DNA of 64,000 nt from positions 7,812,001-7,876,000 of the forward strand of contig NC_061462.1 of assembly GCF_022581195.2 (NCBI RefSeq), given 5' to 3'. Below, in pieces: positions 26,808 to 37,353 of this stretch (position 1 is the first letter of the stretch; each line of letters opens with the position of its first letter). A model generated the notes under the pieces. The model saw only the letters and a list, made by a program, of their open reading frames with translations. It ran no database searches and was not told the origin of the DNA. Origin of the DNA: Helicoverpa zea. Its lineage: Eukaryota > Arthropoda > Insecta > Lepidoptera > Noctuidae. A program made the position numbers and the translations under genes.

Positions 26808-26902
26808 CCGAGCGTGTCGCACGGCGGGCGCGGCGGGCTCGACGGGCGCGACGGGCTCGACTGCGCCCGCGCCGCCCGGCGTGCGGCTGCGGCGCGGCGG
26901 CT
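26808..26902 (-). CDS. Candidate internal exon of an unrecognised gene
   Basis: On the minus strand the acceptor TCGTGTGTGCAG is followed by 95 nt open in one frame (2 nt plus 31 codons) and donor GTATGT. The peptide is Pro/Ala/Arg-rich (begins PPRRSRTPGG), typical of a disordered region. The leading 2 nt complete the codon left by the exon at 27061-27376, and it ends in phase 0. The low-complexity, GC-rich sequence means the open frame alone is weak evidence; the phase match and splice sites are the argument. Confidence 0.4.
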
Positions 26903-27060
26903 CTGCACACACGACACAAAAAGATATAGTTGTCTAATACGCATACGTTTCCATGACTACATATTATAAAATAGTCCTCGACTGAGTGCATCTTTCTGTG
27001 CGTTCGCGACAAATCCAAAAGACTGCTATTGTTACATGAAGATAGTAGTGACATCAGTAC

Positions 27061-27376
27061 CGAGGCACTTGGCGGAGGGCGTGGGGTCGGGAGTGCGCGC
27101 GCGCCGCCGCCGCGCGGGGGGCGAGGCGGGGGGCGAGGCGGGGGGCGAGGCGGGGGGCGCGGGGGGCAGCGCCAGCAGCTGGTGGTACAGCTCCAGCTCG
27201 TGGTAGAACTCGAGCGAGTCCGGCGAGCCGCCGTCCCCCGCGCCGCCGCCCGCGCCCACCTCCGCCGTCAGCCCGTTGAGCACGAGCCGGCGCGCCGCCA
27301 TCGCCGCCGCATGCACTAGCGCGCGCGCACCGCCCGCCGGCGCCGCATCGCACTCACTGCCGATGCACACACGACA
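27061..27376 (-). CDS. Candidate internal exon of an unrecognised gene
   Basis: On the minus strand the acceptor AACAAACAGCAG precedes 316 open nt (105 codons plus 1 nt), with a donor GTACTG. The peptide contains a plausible folded stretch (MAARRLVLNGLTAEVG, then SLEFYHELELYHQLLALPP), a fourfold PPASPPAS tandem and an Arg-rich end. I do not recognise a domain. The reverse-strand frame through the GGGGCGAGGC run is a shadow. It is probably joined to 26808-26902. Confidence 0.45.
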
Positions 27377-27880
27377 CTGCTGTTTGTTGACAAACGCATA
27401 CTCCTAATCAACTCCCCTACCGAATAAAGTCATGAAAATATACTCAAAAACAAAGAAATGTAAGATAGAGTCTTAACCCTATAATTCGTAGCCTAAACAG
27501 ATATGACGGCTTAAACGAAGCGCGACGTAAAAGTTATAAAAGTATTTCGAAGACATCGCAACATGACGCGAGTAGTGTCCGGGCGCGTGGCACTCCCGGC
27601 GCGGCGCACGCGAGCCGCCTCACTGCCGGAGCGCCTCACGCCGCCGCCGTGTCACACAGCGGCGCTGCGTATCGCTCGGATGCAGATCCCTCAAATGCCT
27701 AAGCAGAACTTGTGCCCACAAAACTCCCATATTCTAGTAATGCTGGCAATACCTTTTGTACGGGACAGTTAAGTTCCTGCACGGTACACTATAATTGTTG
27801 CGTGTTAGTTAGTGAGTGTGTCCAACATGTAAAACACTTCAAGTAGTAACCCAGTTTATTTATTAACTCGTATCGTACTG
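27377..27880. other. Non-coding stretch with CpG-rich patch
   Basis: The CpG-rich patch at 27560-27680 is open on the plus strand but has no recognisable protein. It could be promoter-proximal sequence of the candidate minus-strand gene. Confidence 0.35.
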
Positions 27881-28235
27881 ACTGCCTCGTTGGTCTAGTG
27901 GTCGCAAGCGCGGCTGCTGTGCTCGAGGTCTCGGGTTCGATTCCCGGGTCGGTCCGAAATGGCTTTGTGGGTTTTCTTAAACTTTCACAAAGCAGCCCGT
28001 AGTCTGGAAGTTGGTGATTGATTCACCCGTGCATCGGAGAGCACGTAAATATCGGTCCTGCGCCTGATCTCTTTCCGGTCGTATCGGATTGCCGTCCCAT
28101 CGGGCTATGAGAGTTAAGGAATAGTGAGTACACTTGTGTCTGCGCAAATGCTCGTGCACTATAATATGTCCTGCGCAGCTGGCTGATCTGCTTAAATGAG
28201 AACAGCCGCTGTGGCCGAAATCGGCCTTGGACGCC
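27881..28235 (+). mobile_element. tRNA-derived SINE, family 1, diverged copy
   Basis: Same head (ACTGCCTCGTTGGTCTAG) and body as the copies at 3423 and 21728, with more substitutions and a changed 3' end (no clear GATGATG tail). Confidence 0.85.
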
Positions 28236-28504
28236 ATTAGTACCGTACACTGTAAAAGGTTGGTGATTTCTACATGTACGTCTGCTCAACGTGTTGGTAA
28301 GTTGCACACTAAGTACCTCTAAAGAAATATTAGTCGTGACAGGTGAACTTGTTGATTCGCGTTGTCAGTAATATTGCAATAAGGTCAATCTACGTGGACC
28401 GAACACCTTTATTTCAACTCCAAGAGAGTGTAAGTAAGTAGTCTAAAGTCTAACTACATTATCTAAGTACGATGAACTTATTGTCGTAAACAGCATAATA
28501 ATAC

Positions 28505-28760
28505 TCAATTATTCCCATAGTGCTTTCAACGACTGGTGTAATTCCAAAGCAACTGCATCAGTCGCTGAAAACACTGGACTTAGCACCGACCACCTATCGA
28601 ACCCTCCAGAAGGCTGCCATCTTGAACACTTGCCGAATCGTTAGAAAATTTTTACAAAATGACAGTGAAACCCAGACAACTATATCAATCCCAACAGACA
28701 CACAACAAAGACTTCAAAACACACCTAACAATCCAGCACATCTCCCTTCATCATTCACAT
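28505..28760 (+). pseudogene. Non-LTR retrotransposon C-terminal fragment
   Basis: An open frame reading STTGVIPKQLHQSLKTLD and then LQKAAILNTCRIVRKFL resembles, from memory, the C-terminal tail of reverse transcriptases of lepidopteran jockey-like LINEs. It is truncated at the 5' side and ends in a short Gln/Thr/Pro-rich tail. Family assignment is tentative. Confidence 0.45.
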
Positions 28761-28955
28761 AGGTTAGCACTTGGCTTCGGCCCGAGCTAATCTAAAAAAC
28801 CCGGTAGTTTATACCGAGATACAAAAATGTATACCCAAAAATAATAATGAGCTTTATTTTCCTTACACACTTTAAAAGACTTACATTTCTAAATATTATT
28901 TGTAGTGTTAGTATTATATTTATATTTATTTTAAAAAATTATGCTTATTCTAGTG

Positions 28956-29440
28956 TTAGTATTTTGTAAGGACCGCTCTGGCGGTGAAAGCCTCCTCCAT
29001 TTCTTTCCATTTGGCTCTGTCTCTTGCTAGTCTGCTCCAGGTATTTCCCACCGTACCAATTATATCATCACTCCATCTTTTGAATGGCCTTCCTTGTCGT
29101 CTTTTCTTGTGAATCGGGTACCAATTGGTGACAGTTTTGGACCATTTGTTACCTGGTGATCTTTGGACATGCCCGGCCCATTTCCATTTCTGGGTCATAA
29201 TGGTTTTTGCTATGTCTTTTACCTTAGTAATTTTCCTGATGTCTTCATTTCTCACTTTATCTCTTAGCTTAAGGCCCAGGAGACTCCTTTCCATGCTGTT
29301 TTGGCACACTTTGATATTATGTCTGTTTTGTTGACAAGGGCCACGTTTGGGAGCCGTAAGTGAGACAGGGTACTAAACATGTCTGCATAGCTTTACTTTT
29401 CAGTGTAACTGGTAGACTACTCTTGAAAACCTCCTTCATT
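28956..29440 (-). pseudogene. RTE-type LINE reverse transcriptase C-terminus, 5'-truncated
   Basis: The minus-strand frame 28956-29309 contains MERSLLGLKLRDKVRNEDI, then KWKWAGHVQR and GRPFKRWSDD, the conserved tail of RTE/BovB-type endonuclease-reverse transcriptases. Upstream, in shifted frames with a stop, LTYGSQTWPL extends the match to about 29440. The protein is truncated and frameshifted, so it is not active. Confidence 0.85.
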
Positions 29441-29451
29441 GCCCAATACTT

Positions 29452-29612
29452 CATCCTCCGAGCCTTTTTCCCAATCATGTTGGGGTCGACTTCCAGTCTA
29501 ACCGGATTCAGCTGAGTACCAGTGCTTTACAAGAAGCGACTGCCTATCTGACCTCCTCAACCCAGTTACCCGGGCAACCCGATACCCCTTGGTTAGACTG
29601 GTGTCAGACTTA
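29452..29612 (-). mobile_element. SINE family 2, 3' fragment
   Basis: Contains the GAGCCTTTTTCCCAATCATG box and the CTGCCTATCTGACCTCCTCA segment, which match 16500-16675 in reverse orientation. The tRNA head is missing. Confidence 0.85.
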
Positions 29613-30435
29613 ATGGCCCAATACTTGTTCCAGGTTATTTTATTGTTATACGTAAACAGCATACAAACCAACAACTGTCGTGAGCTCATATTATTGTCAA
29701 AAAAAGGGGTTCCTCAAAGGGGGTACTTAAGCTCGCACCTACCTACGTCGTCCAGTGCACGAGTTGGTTGATCACCGAGGCAAGGCCGAGCGCTTGAATT
29801 TGGCTTTTCGGGCTGTCCGACTGGGGTGAAATCAACTTTCTTAACTTTTATTTCCTTGCAGAGGCTCAAGTGGCTTCCGAAATGTTGGAGACCCTAGCAG
29901 AGATGAGACCTTAGGTAGGTATTTAAAACAAAGAACGAATGCAACATATACCTACTTCAATCGTAATTGAGTCGTGATTGAATCTTAGTTGGATATCAAT
30001 CCTATATCGCTTAAGTACCTAAGATTAGCAGAATCAAGTCCCAGGTCGGAAGTGCTGTACAAAGTCAATAATATCAAGTACCTATAGGTTCAATCGTATA
30101 TAAAGTATCTTTATTTCTTAATTCCGTTATCAAATTTTTTAACTGTTCGAGTCTAAAATCTAAAATGATTATATACTTACTTAATGGTGATTTAATTAAA
30201 CACTGTGTACGAGTTCTCGGCAATACCTTCCTACGAATATACCTTAGGTACTTACTATAAGTAGCTGCTACCGCTAACCTATCTCGAAAAGTTCTCGACA
30301 GTATTCATAAAATAAGCCCTAATACCAACTCCACACTTGAATAGCCTCTTAACAATATAGTATCAATATACGTGTATGTAAGCGATCTTGAGTACACTAA
30401 AATAATGATTGAATTGGTTGTTATAATTTGTATTT
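29613..30435. other. Non-coding stretch with decayed repeat scraps
   Basis: At 29950-30050 there is a degraded piece of the GGGCCCGATTCT MITE family (TCGTAATTGAGTCGTGATTG). The segment at 29700-29930 looks like TE sequence but I could not assign it. Confidence 0.4.
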
Positions 30436-30633
30436 TCGGCTAGTCAGAAGCCAGTAAGTCTGATAATAGTCCTACTTACCAAGGGGTACCTACTGGGATG
30501 CCCGGGTAACTGGGTTGAGGAGGTCAGATCGGATATCGTAGATCGGTAATCGCTCCTTGTTAAACACTGGAGTTCATCCGGTTAGACTGGATGCCAACCC
30601 CAACATAGTTGGGAAAAGGCTAGGGAGATGATG
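30436..30633 (+). mobile_element. SINE family 2, 3' fragment, diverged
   Basis: Matches the 3' half of the SINE at 16301-16680, ending ACATAGTTGGGAAAAGGCTA and a GATGATGA tail. A small insertion follows GGTCAGAT. Confidence 0.8.
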
Positions 30634-30639
30634 ATTGCC

Positions 30640-31100
30640 ATAACATTAATTTTAAACGGAGTTCTTAGGTGAATAAAGTAATTAAGATGGTTTTTCTTTA
30701 GTTAAGTGCCTGTTCAAATAGATGTAACCGCTGTAGGTAGGTATAGCATTGAGGAGTTCCCTCGAATCTGTCTTTTCCAAAATCCTCACAGCATGAGGTG
30801 AGCTCACGCCACGTTGCCGTGGCGTCCTGAGTGCCTAGTGCGAGTTTTGCAAGTTTTCTCGATGCATAAATTATCATACAACTTAATGACGTAGCATTGA
30901 TTTTAGAATTGTTTATTTAATGAAAGCTGTCATCGCCACTTGGTTGTATTATAAACGCGCTCACTTGCGAAATAGGTAGTAAACGTCATTATCCGGAAAA
31001 ATGAATGAACGTTCTATATCCTAATCATATCATGTAGCATACGACTCTTTACTTCAGCCAAGTAATAATGCCTTATCGAGCGCGTAAACTTACAAAACTC
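30640..31100. other. Non-coding stretch
   Basis: Nothing supportable seen. Confidence 0.4.
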
Positions 31101-31109
31101 AGAATCAGC

Positions 31110-33229
31110 GTGTGCGTTCGCGCAGCGGAATATTGTTGAATTTAAAGATTTTAATTATGCAGATAATTAGTGTATGACGTCCTATAATTGTGTATGGTAA
31201 ATAAAAATTTGTGTATGCAGCCATTGTGGAGAAATTCACCAAAAACAGATTCCGCTGGGCGAACGTTGGCGAACGTTGTCCTGGCGGAACTTTTTTCAAT
31301 CCATAGACTTTAGAAGAAAAGAGATGTGTCCAAAAATTAGTGTGTATTTGTGTATAATTGATTATGTATGAATGAAATCAGTGCATGCATTAGGTAACTT
31401 CGGAGAAATTCAAGTTTCCGCTACGCGAACGTTTGGCCATTAGCTAGTTTTCATATAAAGCGCTTACATAGAGAGCTGTAGATTTTTACATACGTTGTTT
31501 TGAATTTGTTTATATTTGTTTAAAAAAAAGATTTAGAAAAAGTCGTAGGGTTTAAAAGATAAAAATATAAACGTAAAATACACTTATTAGGTCTTCGTTC
31601 TTAAAGTATGCAGTTTGGGGTCTAGATTTTCACGTTTACACAAACCTTGTAAGTGTCTCCAACATGTTGCCAAGTATCAATGATGTTCCGTTAGTAATTA
31701 AAAAGTTATAGGATATTTTATCATGATATATGATGAATAGATCACTGTTTACAAAGCAGTCGAATATCACGACGTTCTAAAGGAATTTCATGGTAAAATG
31801 TATGCCAATAATTAGTTTAATCATTCAACTATTCACTTGCAAAATTTCATGTCATTAAATTCAGTAATTAAAGAAAGACAATTATAATACTGACGGAGCA
31901 TCGAAAACCTACATAATCCGACCAAGTTCGGATAGCTACAAAAAAGCGGCCGTGCCATATGTCTAAGAAACGTTCTTAACTTGGAAGGTTAGTATTTATT
32001 AATATGGCACAGTTGCGTACACAAGCGTTAGGAAAAAATAAAACAATGCTTCTTGAATGAAAATTATTTTTTTTATAATAATGCCACTATCTACGATAAA
32101 AATAAATCTTCAATTAACAAGTACTTCTCTATTTAAATATCCGTGTACAAAAATATTTTTATTATCATTACTTACATAAATTACTTAACTAGGTGATTAA
32201 AAATAACGTTAATAAACGTTACGTATTTTAACTAAAATGTCGTAGATAGTGGCGCTATTATTAAAAAAAATAATTTTCATTCAAGAAATGCAATTGTTTT
32301 ATTTTTTCCTAACGCTTGTGTACGCAGCTGTACCATATTAATAATTATACTAACCTTCCAAGTTAAGAACGTTTCTTAGACATATGGCACGGCCGCTTTT
32401 TTGTAGCTATCCGAACTTGGTTGGATTATGTAGGTTTGCGTTGCTCCGTCAGTATTATAATTGTCTTTCTTTAATTACTGAATTTAATGACATGAAATTT
32501 TGCAAGTGAATAGTTGAATGATTAAACTAATTATTGGCATACATTTTACCATGCAATTCCTTTAGAACGTTGTGATATTCGACTGCTTTGAAAAACAGTG
32601 ATCTATTCATCATATATCATGATAAAATATCCTATAACTTTTTAATTACTAACGGAACATCATTGATACTTGGTAACATGTTGGAGACTCTTACAAGGTT
32701 TGTGTAAACGTGAAAATCTAGACCCCAAACTGCATACTTTAAGAACGAAGACCTAATAAGTGTATTTTACGTTTATATTTTTATCTTTTAAACCCTACGA
32801 CTTTTTCTAAATCTGTTTTTTAAACAAATATAAACAAATTCAAAACAACGTATGTAAAAATCTACAGCTCTCTATGTAAGCGCTTTATATGAAAACTAGC
32901 TAATGGCCAAACGTTCGCGTAGCGGAAACTTGAATTTCTCCAAAGTTTATGCATGCACTGATTTCATTCATACATAATCAATTATACACAAATACACACT
33001 AATTTTTGGACACATCTCTTTTCTTCTAAAGTCTATGGATTAAAAAAAGTTCCGCCAGGACAACGTTCGCCAACGTTCGCCCAGCGGAATCTGTTGTTGG
33101 TGAATTTCTCCACAATGGCTGCATACACAAATTTTTATTTACCATACACAATTATAGGACGTCATACACTAATTATCTGCATAATTAAAATCTTTAAATT
33201 CAACAACATTCCGCTGCGCGAACGCACAC
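31110..33229. mobile_element. Foldback element: 2.1-kb palindrome with 9-bp TSD
   Basis: Two arms of about 990 bp (31110-32096 and 32240-33229) are near-identical reverse complements around a 143-bp spacer. The ends read GTGTGCGTTCGCGCAGCGGA. The 9-bp sequence AGAATCAGC flanks it on both sides (31101-31109 and 33230-33238). Almost complete arm length and a 9-bp target duplication match the FoldBack/Rehavkus group of MuDR-like elements (known: Drosophila FB has 9-bp duplications). There is no coding capacity; the mirrored 64- and 76-residue frames are the same arm read twice. Arms differ by scattered substitutions and small indels. Confidence 0.9.
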
Positions 33230-33462
33230 AGAATCAGCACTCTGGTTGCTGCGGGCGGCGAGTCGCGGCGCGTCCGTGCCGAGTTCGCGACGTGACGCGC
33301 AGACGGACAGCCGCTCGCCCTTAACACGTTCCACTTATAGTCCAAGCGGGGTTAATGTTTGCGTAATATCCAAAACAAACACAATGCATGCAAGAAAATT
33401 TATTGAGATCTCACAATAATATTTTTGTTCGTATTATGAAGTTTTTACTACAATCGCGTTTA

Positions 33463-33688
33463 GTTATCGGCACGAATCTTGAGCTCTGACCTACATCTGC
33501 GCAGAAGTGATTTATTATAAAAAAAAAAGCAAAGAACCAATCCGGAGTGACGGCTATGACGCGATGCACTGCGGGCCAATCACCGCTTTAGCCCGCCCCC
33601 GCGCCTCACTTCATACCACAAACAAAAGGGACCCAATAAATTAATTCTGCGCAGGTGAAGGTCAGAGCTCAAGATTCGTGCCGATAAC
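33463..33688. mobile_element. Short MITE, GTTATCGGCACG family, copy 1
   Basis: Terminal inverted repeat GTTATCGGCACGAATCTTGA extends to about 30 bp and is perfect. A TA precedes the left end. Two further copies lie at 53040-53162 and 61916-62047. The family is most likely Tc1/mariner-type (TA target). Confidence 0.8.
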
Positions 33689-33689
33689 T

Positions 33690-34299
33690 TTACCTACATT
33701 GTACCTACATAAGTATGTGCCTACCGTAGATATAGTAATGACTACGACCGCTGCGCAGTGCGCCCAGTATTACAAATGCTGTGTGTGCGTATGTTTTTTC
33801 TTCATTAATTCAGCACTCGAATAATACTATCTAAAGTTATCCTCGTATATAGATAGTTGCTCATTGCGAAAGTTGATTTGACGTGGAGAGCTGAACGGAC
33901 GCTTATGCGTCTTCATACAACATTGTTCATTCCTATGAACATTAGCAGAATGTATGCGTACTCATCACGGGTAGTCAGAAAACTGCCAGTCCAGTTTTCC
34001 GGGTAACGGGGTTATGGATGACCGATAGGCAATCATCAGTGCATGCGCAATGAACGCATGTTTTGGTCGCTTCATTTGCTTGTAGGTACATATAATATTG
34101 CAGTAAGATGAGAGCTGAAATAGCTTTACCATCTGTAAGGATAAATATTCAATTAGTTCATGTTCCACTGCTATACCTTAGTTAGAGCAATAATAACTAT
34201 AATTACGGTATATAGATAAAGGTATATACGAGTAACAGTGAGAATGATGGGTTTATTGATCGTCGACAACAAAGATAGGCCAGAGTCGGGCAGTACTAG
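33690..34299. other. Intergenic, with a small SINE scrap
   Basis: Positions 33966-34035 resemble the CGGGTAGTCAGAA..CCGGGTAAC part of SINE family 2. The rest lies downstream of ST7 and shows nothing else. Confidence 0.4.
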
Positions 34300-34305
34300 T
34301 TTATT
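34300..34305 (-). terminator. Candidate ST7 polyadenylation signal
   Basis: AATAAA on the minus strand, about 40 nt downstream of the ST7 stop codon (34343-34345). Another AATAAA lies at 34252-34257. Position fits a very short 3' UTR. Confidence 0.5.
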
Positions 34306-34342
34306 GCATGAGTGCGGTGTGTGGGCGGCGGTCAGTTGGCGG

Positions 34343-34906
34343 TCAGACGGCGGCGAGCAGCGCGTGCAGGCGGCGCGGGTCGAGGCCGGCGGCGGCGGCG
34401 CGGGCCAGCGCGTGCGCCTGCGCCGGCCAGCGGTGCGCCAGCAGCGCCAGCAGCGCCGTCAGCGCGCACAGCGCCGCCGCCAGCGGCAGCAGCGCCGGCG
34501 CGCGCCGCCGCGGGAACACCGACAGCGCGTGGTGCGCCGGCAGCAGCTCGCGGTCGGCGCAGGCGGGCGCAGCGCCACGCCGCGACGCGCCCGCCCACGC
34601 CGCCGCCAGCACGCGCAGCGCGTCGGGGCAGGCGCGCCAGTGCCGCAGGTGAAAGAAGGCGTAGGCCAGCGCCTCGCTGTCGCCGCGCCGCAGCACGTGC
34701 TCGGGCGGCAGGGTGAGCGGGCGCAGCTCCAGCAGGTACTCGGGCACGTGCGGGTTGAACTCGATGGCGCGGCGCGCGGCGTCGAGCGCGGCGAGCTCGT
34801 GCTGGCGCGGCGCGGCGGCGGCGGCGCGGGCGCGGAGCAGCGCGGCGGTGTAGCACACGCAGGCGGAGCGCGGCAGCCCCACGTCGTCGTAGCGCGCCAG
34901 CACCGC
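34343..34906 (-). CDS. ST7: ST7 coding exon 3, C-terminal
   Basis: 187 codons plus TGA (34343-34345), beginning AVLARYDDVGLP after the acceptor CGGCGCAG. It contains the C-terminal hydrophobic segment. Intron 2 (34907-35457) is AT-rich and holds a SINE scrap at about 35110-35150. The long plus-strand frames overlying it are shadows of the GC-rich exon. Confidence 0.92.
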   Translation of the reverse strand, partial: AVLARYDDVGLPRSACVCYTAALLRARAAAAAPRQHELAALDAARRAIEFNPHVPEYLLELRPLTLPPEHVLRRGDSEALAYAFFHLRHWRACPDALRVLAAAWAGASRRGAAPACADRELLPAHHALSVFPRRRAPALLPLAAALCALTALLALLAHRWPAQAHALARAAAAGLDPRRLHALLAAV

Positions 34907-36978
34907 CTGCGCCGGCGCACAACAGTTAGCGGAACAATCAACTATTCGCAAACATCATCAATAACCAGCTGTAAGTGCCGATCTCAACAGGTATTCTGTC
35001 CGGATATTAGGAACTGCAGTAATTTTGAAGTCATTGTTTATCGAAACTGTAGCACAGTTTCGATCTTTGATCAATTGGTGTTTATATTTTATTTTATTTT
35101 TATTAATCTGTCTAGTCTTTTCCCAACATGTTGAGGTTGGCTTGTGATCTATGTTCTTTTCAGGACTTGTTAAACAAGTCCAAACAAAGCTATGATACGA
35201 TTTTCCATCATCAAGTGCCACTGTAACAGTTCATATCTTCTGGCTGAATCATCACAGCAGTTCGACAGAATCATTGTATAATATTATTTTATTATTGTAT
35301 TGTCATCAAAACTACATATATAGCAATTAATTTTAATGATGAAGGATTATACCTTGGTAGATGGTAAAATTAGTTACCATGGACACCATCACATAGTTAT
35401 TTCTATAAAAACATGATAAAAGGGAAACAAAGTTGGCATGGCGATCAGTATAGCGACCTGCACGTCGGCGTAGGCCTTCTGCTCGAGCAGCACCTCGATG
35501 AGGTTCTCGTGCAGCGCCAGCGCGTGCAGCGCGGGCGGCGCGTCGCGCGCGAGCTCGCGGAACAGCCGCGCGGCGTCGCGGAGCCGGCCGAGGCGGCGGG
35601 CACACATGGCGGCGCGGCGCTTGACGTGCGCCAGCACCGCCGCGTCGCGCCGCGCCTCCTGCGGCGCGCCGCCCGCGGCCGACGCGCGCTGCGCGGCCTC
35701 GGCGGCGCGCCAGGCGCGGCGCAGCACGCGCTCCGCCTCGTGCACGGTGGGCGCGTCCTCCTCGGCCAGCAGCAGCAGCGCGGCGGCGCAGTCGGCCCGC
35801 AGCGCGAGCGCGGCGCGGGCGGCGGCGACGCGGGCGCCGGGCTCGCGCTCGCGCCACGCGCGCGCCATGGCCTCCTCGGCCGGGCCCTGCGCGACCGCAC
35901 CCCGACATGGTTTATTTTTTTTTCCTAAGTATCGATAGGACTTTATAATGTTCATTATATTGATTTTTTTTTAAGAACAATCTTTTTTTCAAGCAGAAGA
36001 ACCACTGATGGCAGTATCTTGTTTATAATAATATACCTAAAGACACTAAACCTAATACTTCATGTCAGTATTGTCTCTTCATTAAGTACGGCAAAAGCTT
36101 TTTGAATACTTAATACTCGATCTTTGCAATAGACATTGGTTAATACAGATAATCAAATATCGTCATTTCCCGAGCCTTTTCCCAACTATGTTGAGGTCGG
36201 CTTCCAAACTACGTTGGAGTCAAAATGTTAAATATAAAATTATACATATATTAAGTCAGTGGGTCATCTTAACGGCGGATATTGGACTAGCTTTGGTGCA
36301 AAGTCAGTCACTACCTCTTCCAGAGTTCCAGAATTCAGCTCGGAAACTTGAAATCTCCTGACTCCCTGAATGCAATTCATAAACAATTTTTATAGTACCG
36401 GATAGTGCAAGCATGTTTTTGGTCTTAACTTTTTTTCACACATATTTACACCAAAACAGAAACCAACTAAATGAAGAACATGTCTTCTAGTAGGTTTGAA
36501 GTCTGTAGGTATAACAAATAAAAAAGTACTAAAATACACTCTTTCCTCTCAGATCAGATCAGAATCAGATGTGAGAACCGTAGAGGTTCGTGTAACGCAC
36601 CTTCGCGCCCCCGCTACGTACCTCAGCGCCACAGCCGAACCAGGCCTGGTGCTCCTGCGCCGACAGGTTCATGTCGTAGTAGGTGAGCGGCGCGCGGCGG
36701 GCCGCCGACCACAGGCGCCCGTACTCCGCGCCGCGCAGCAGCGACAGCGGGTTGCGCCACACCTTGCAGTCCGCCGCGTCCGCGTCGCCGCCGCCGCCGC
36801 CGCCCAGCCACGGGCCCAGGTGCGTCAGCGACACCTGCTCGATGAACGACGTGCCGTATTTGCGGAAGTACCACCACTCGAAGATCAAGATCAGCCCAGA
36901 GATCAGCGACGACGTGCCCGTCAGGGCAACGTAGAACTTAGGCGTCAAGGCGCCTAGGAAAGCCGACGAGTCCCACAT
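34343..36978 (-). CDS. ST7: ST7, suppressor of tumorigenicity 7 homologue (3 exons)
   Basis: Coding exons 36622-36978, 35458-35886 and 34343-34906 join in phase 0 to 449 residues. The family is a conserved animal membrane protein described as a tumour suppressor in vertebrates, biochemical role unclear. Strong family matches are TPKFYVALTGTSSLISGLIL (residues about 12-31), FEWWYFRKYGTSFIEQVS, LTYYDMNLSAQ, AMCARRLGR, AYADVQ, NPHVPEYLLE, PPEHVLRRGDSEALAYAFFH and DRELLP. Membrane segments are likely at about 12-38 and 398-421. The start MWDSS is preferred over an in-frame ATG 11 codons upstream because it matches the family. It is shorter than vertebrate ST7 (about 550-585): the loop before DRELLP and the C-terminal tail are missing. 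The second acceptor has a poor pyrimidine tract. Exons are extremely GC-rich and alanine-rich. Confidence 0.95.
35458..35886 (-). CDS. ST7: ST7 coding exon 2
   Basis: 143 codons from GGC after CAG to CAG before donor GTCGCT. It encodes the helical-repeat-like region with AWREREPGARV, LLLAEEDAPTVHEAE and HENLIEVLLEQKAYADVQ. Intron 1 (35887-36621) contains a SINE family 2 scrap at 36172-36222. Confidence 0.92.
36622..36978 (-). CDS. ST7: ST7 coding exon 1
   Basis: 119 codons from ATG (36976-36978) to GAG before donor GTACGT. It carries the N-terminal membrane segment and the YYDMNLSAQEHQ motif. An acidic/glycine linker (GGGGGGDADAAD) replaces the longer Ser/Asn linker of vertebrates. Confidence 0.93.
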
Positions 36979-37350
36979 CGTGGACGCCGTGCTTGCCGGC
37001 GGTAGCGCCACCCTCGTCGGCCCCGATCCACTCTCGTAAGTTCTATAGATGTATGTATTTAAGTGCGGAATAATAGTATTTAGTTACACATCACAAGCAT
37101 CACAGTGTAAATCTTAACCAGCGAAAAAAATATCCTTAATAGTAGAGATCAGAAGTGATACAAATTCGATAATGTAAGTAGCTAATTTGTTTTGGTGTAA
37201 TTGTAAATATAAATAAATCAAATAATCGCTTGTGTATTCAAGTGACTTCTGTCTGTCAGTCAATGTCCGTCTGTCTTCTGTCATTTTCTGTCTGACAGCA
37301 ATTGGCGTGCGTTCCGAAATATTATCTGCGTATTCTTTTTTTTTACTGCC
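36979..37350. other. ST7 5' flank
   Basis: Probable 5' UTR and promoter side of ST7. CpG-rich sequence continues to about 37030 and then becomes AT-rich. No core promoter motif is identified with confidence. Confidence 0.35.
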
Positions 37351-37353
37351 TTA

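Noticed and set aside
34238..35134. 298-residue plus-strand open frame over ST7 exon 3
   Set aside because: It is an antisense shadow of a GC-rich exon: Arg/Gln/Gly-rich, no domain, while the minus strand matches ST7 with correct splice phases.
36496..36957. 153-residue plus-strand open frame over ST7 exon 1
   Set aside because: Shadow of the conserved ST7 N-terminus on the minus strand.
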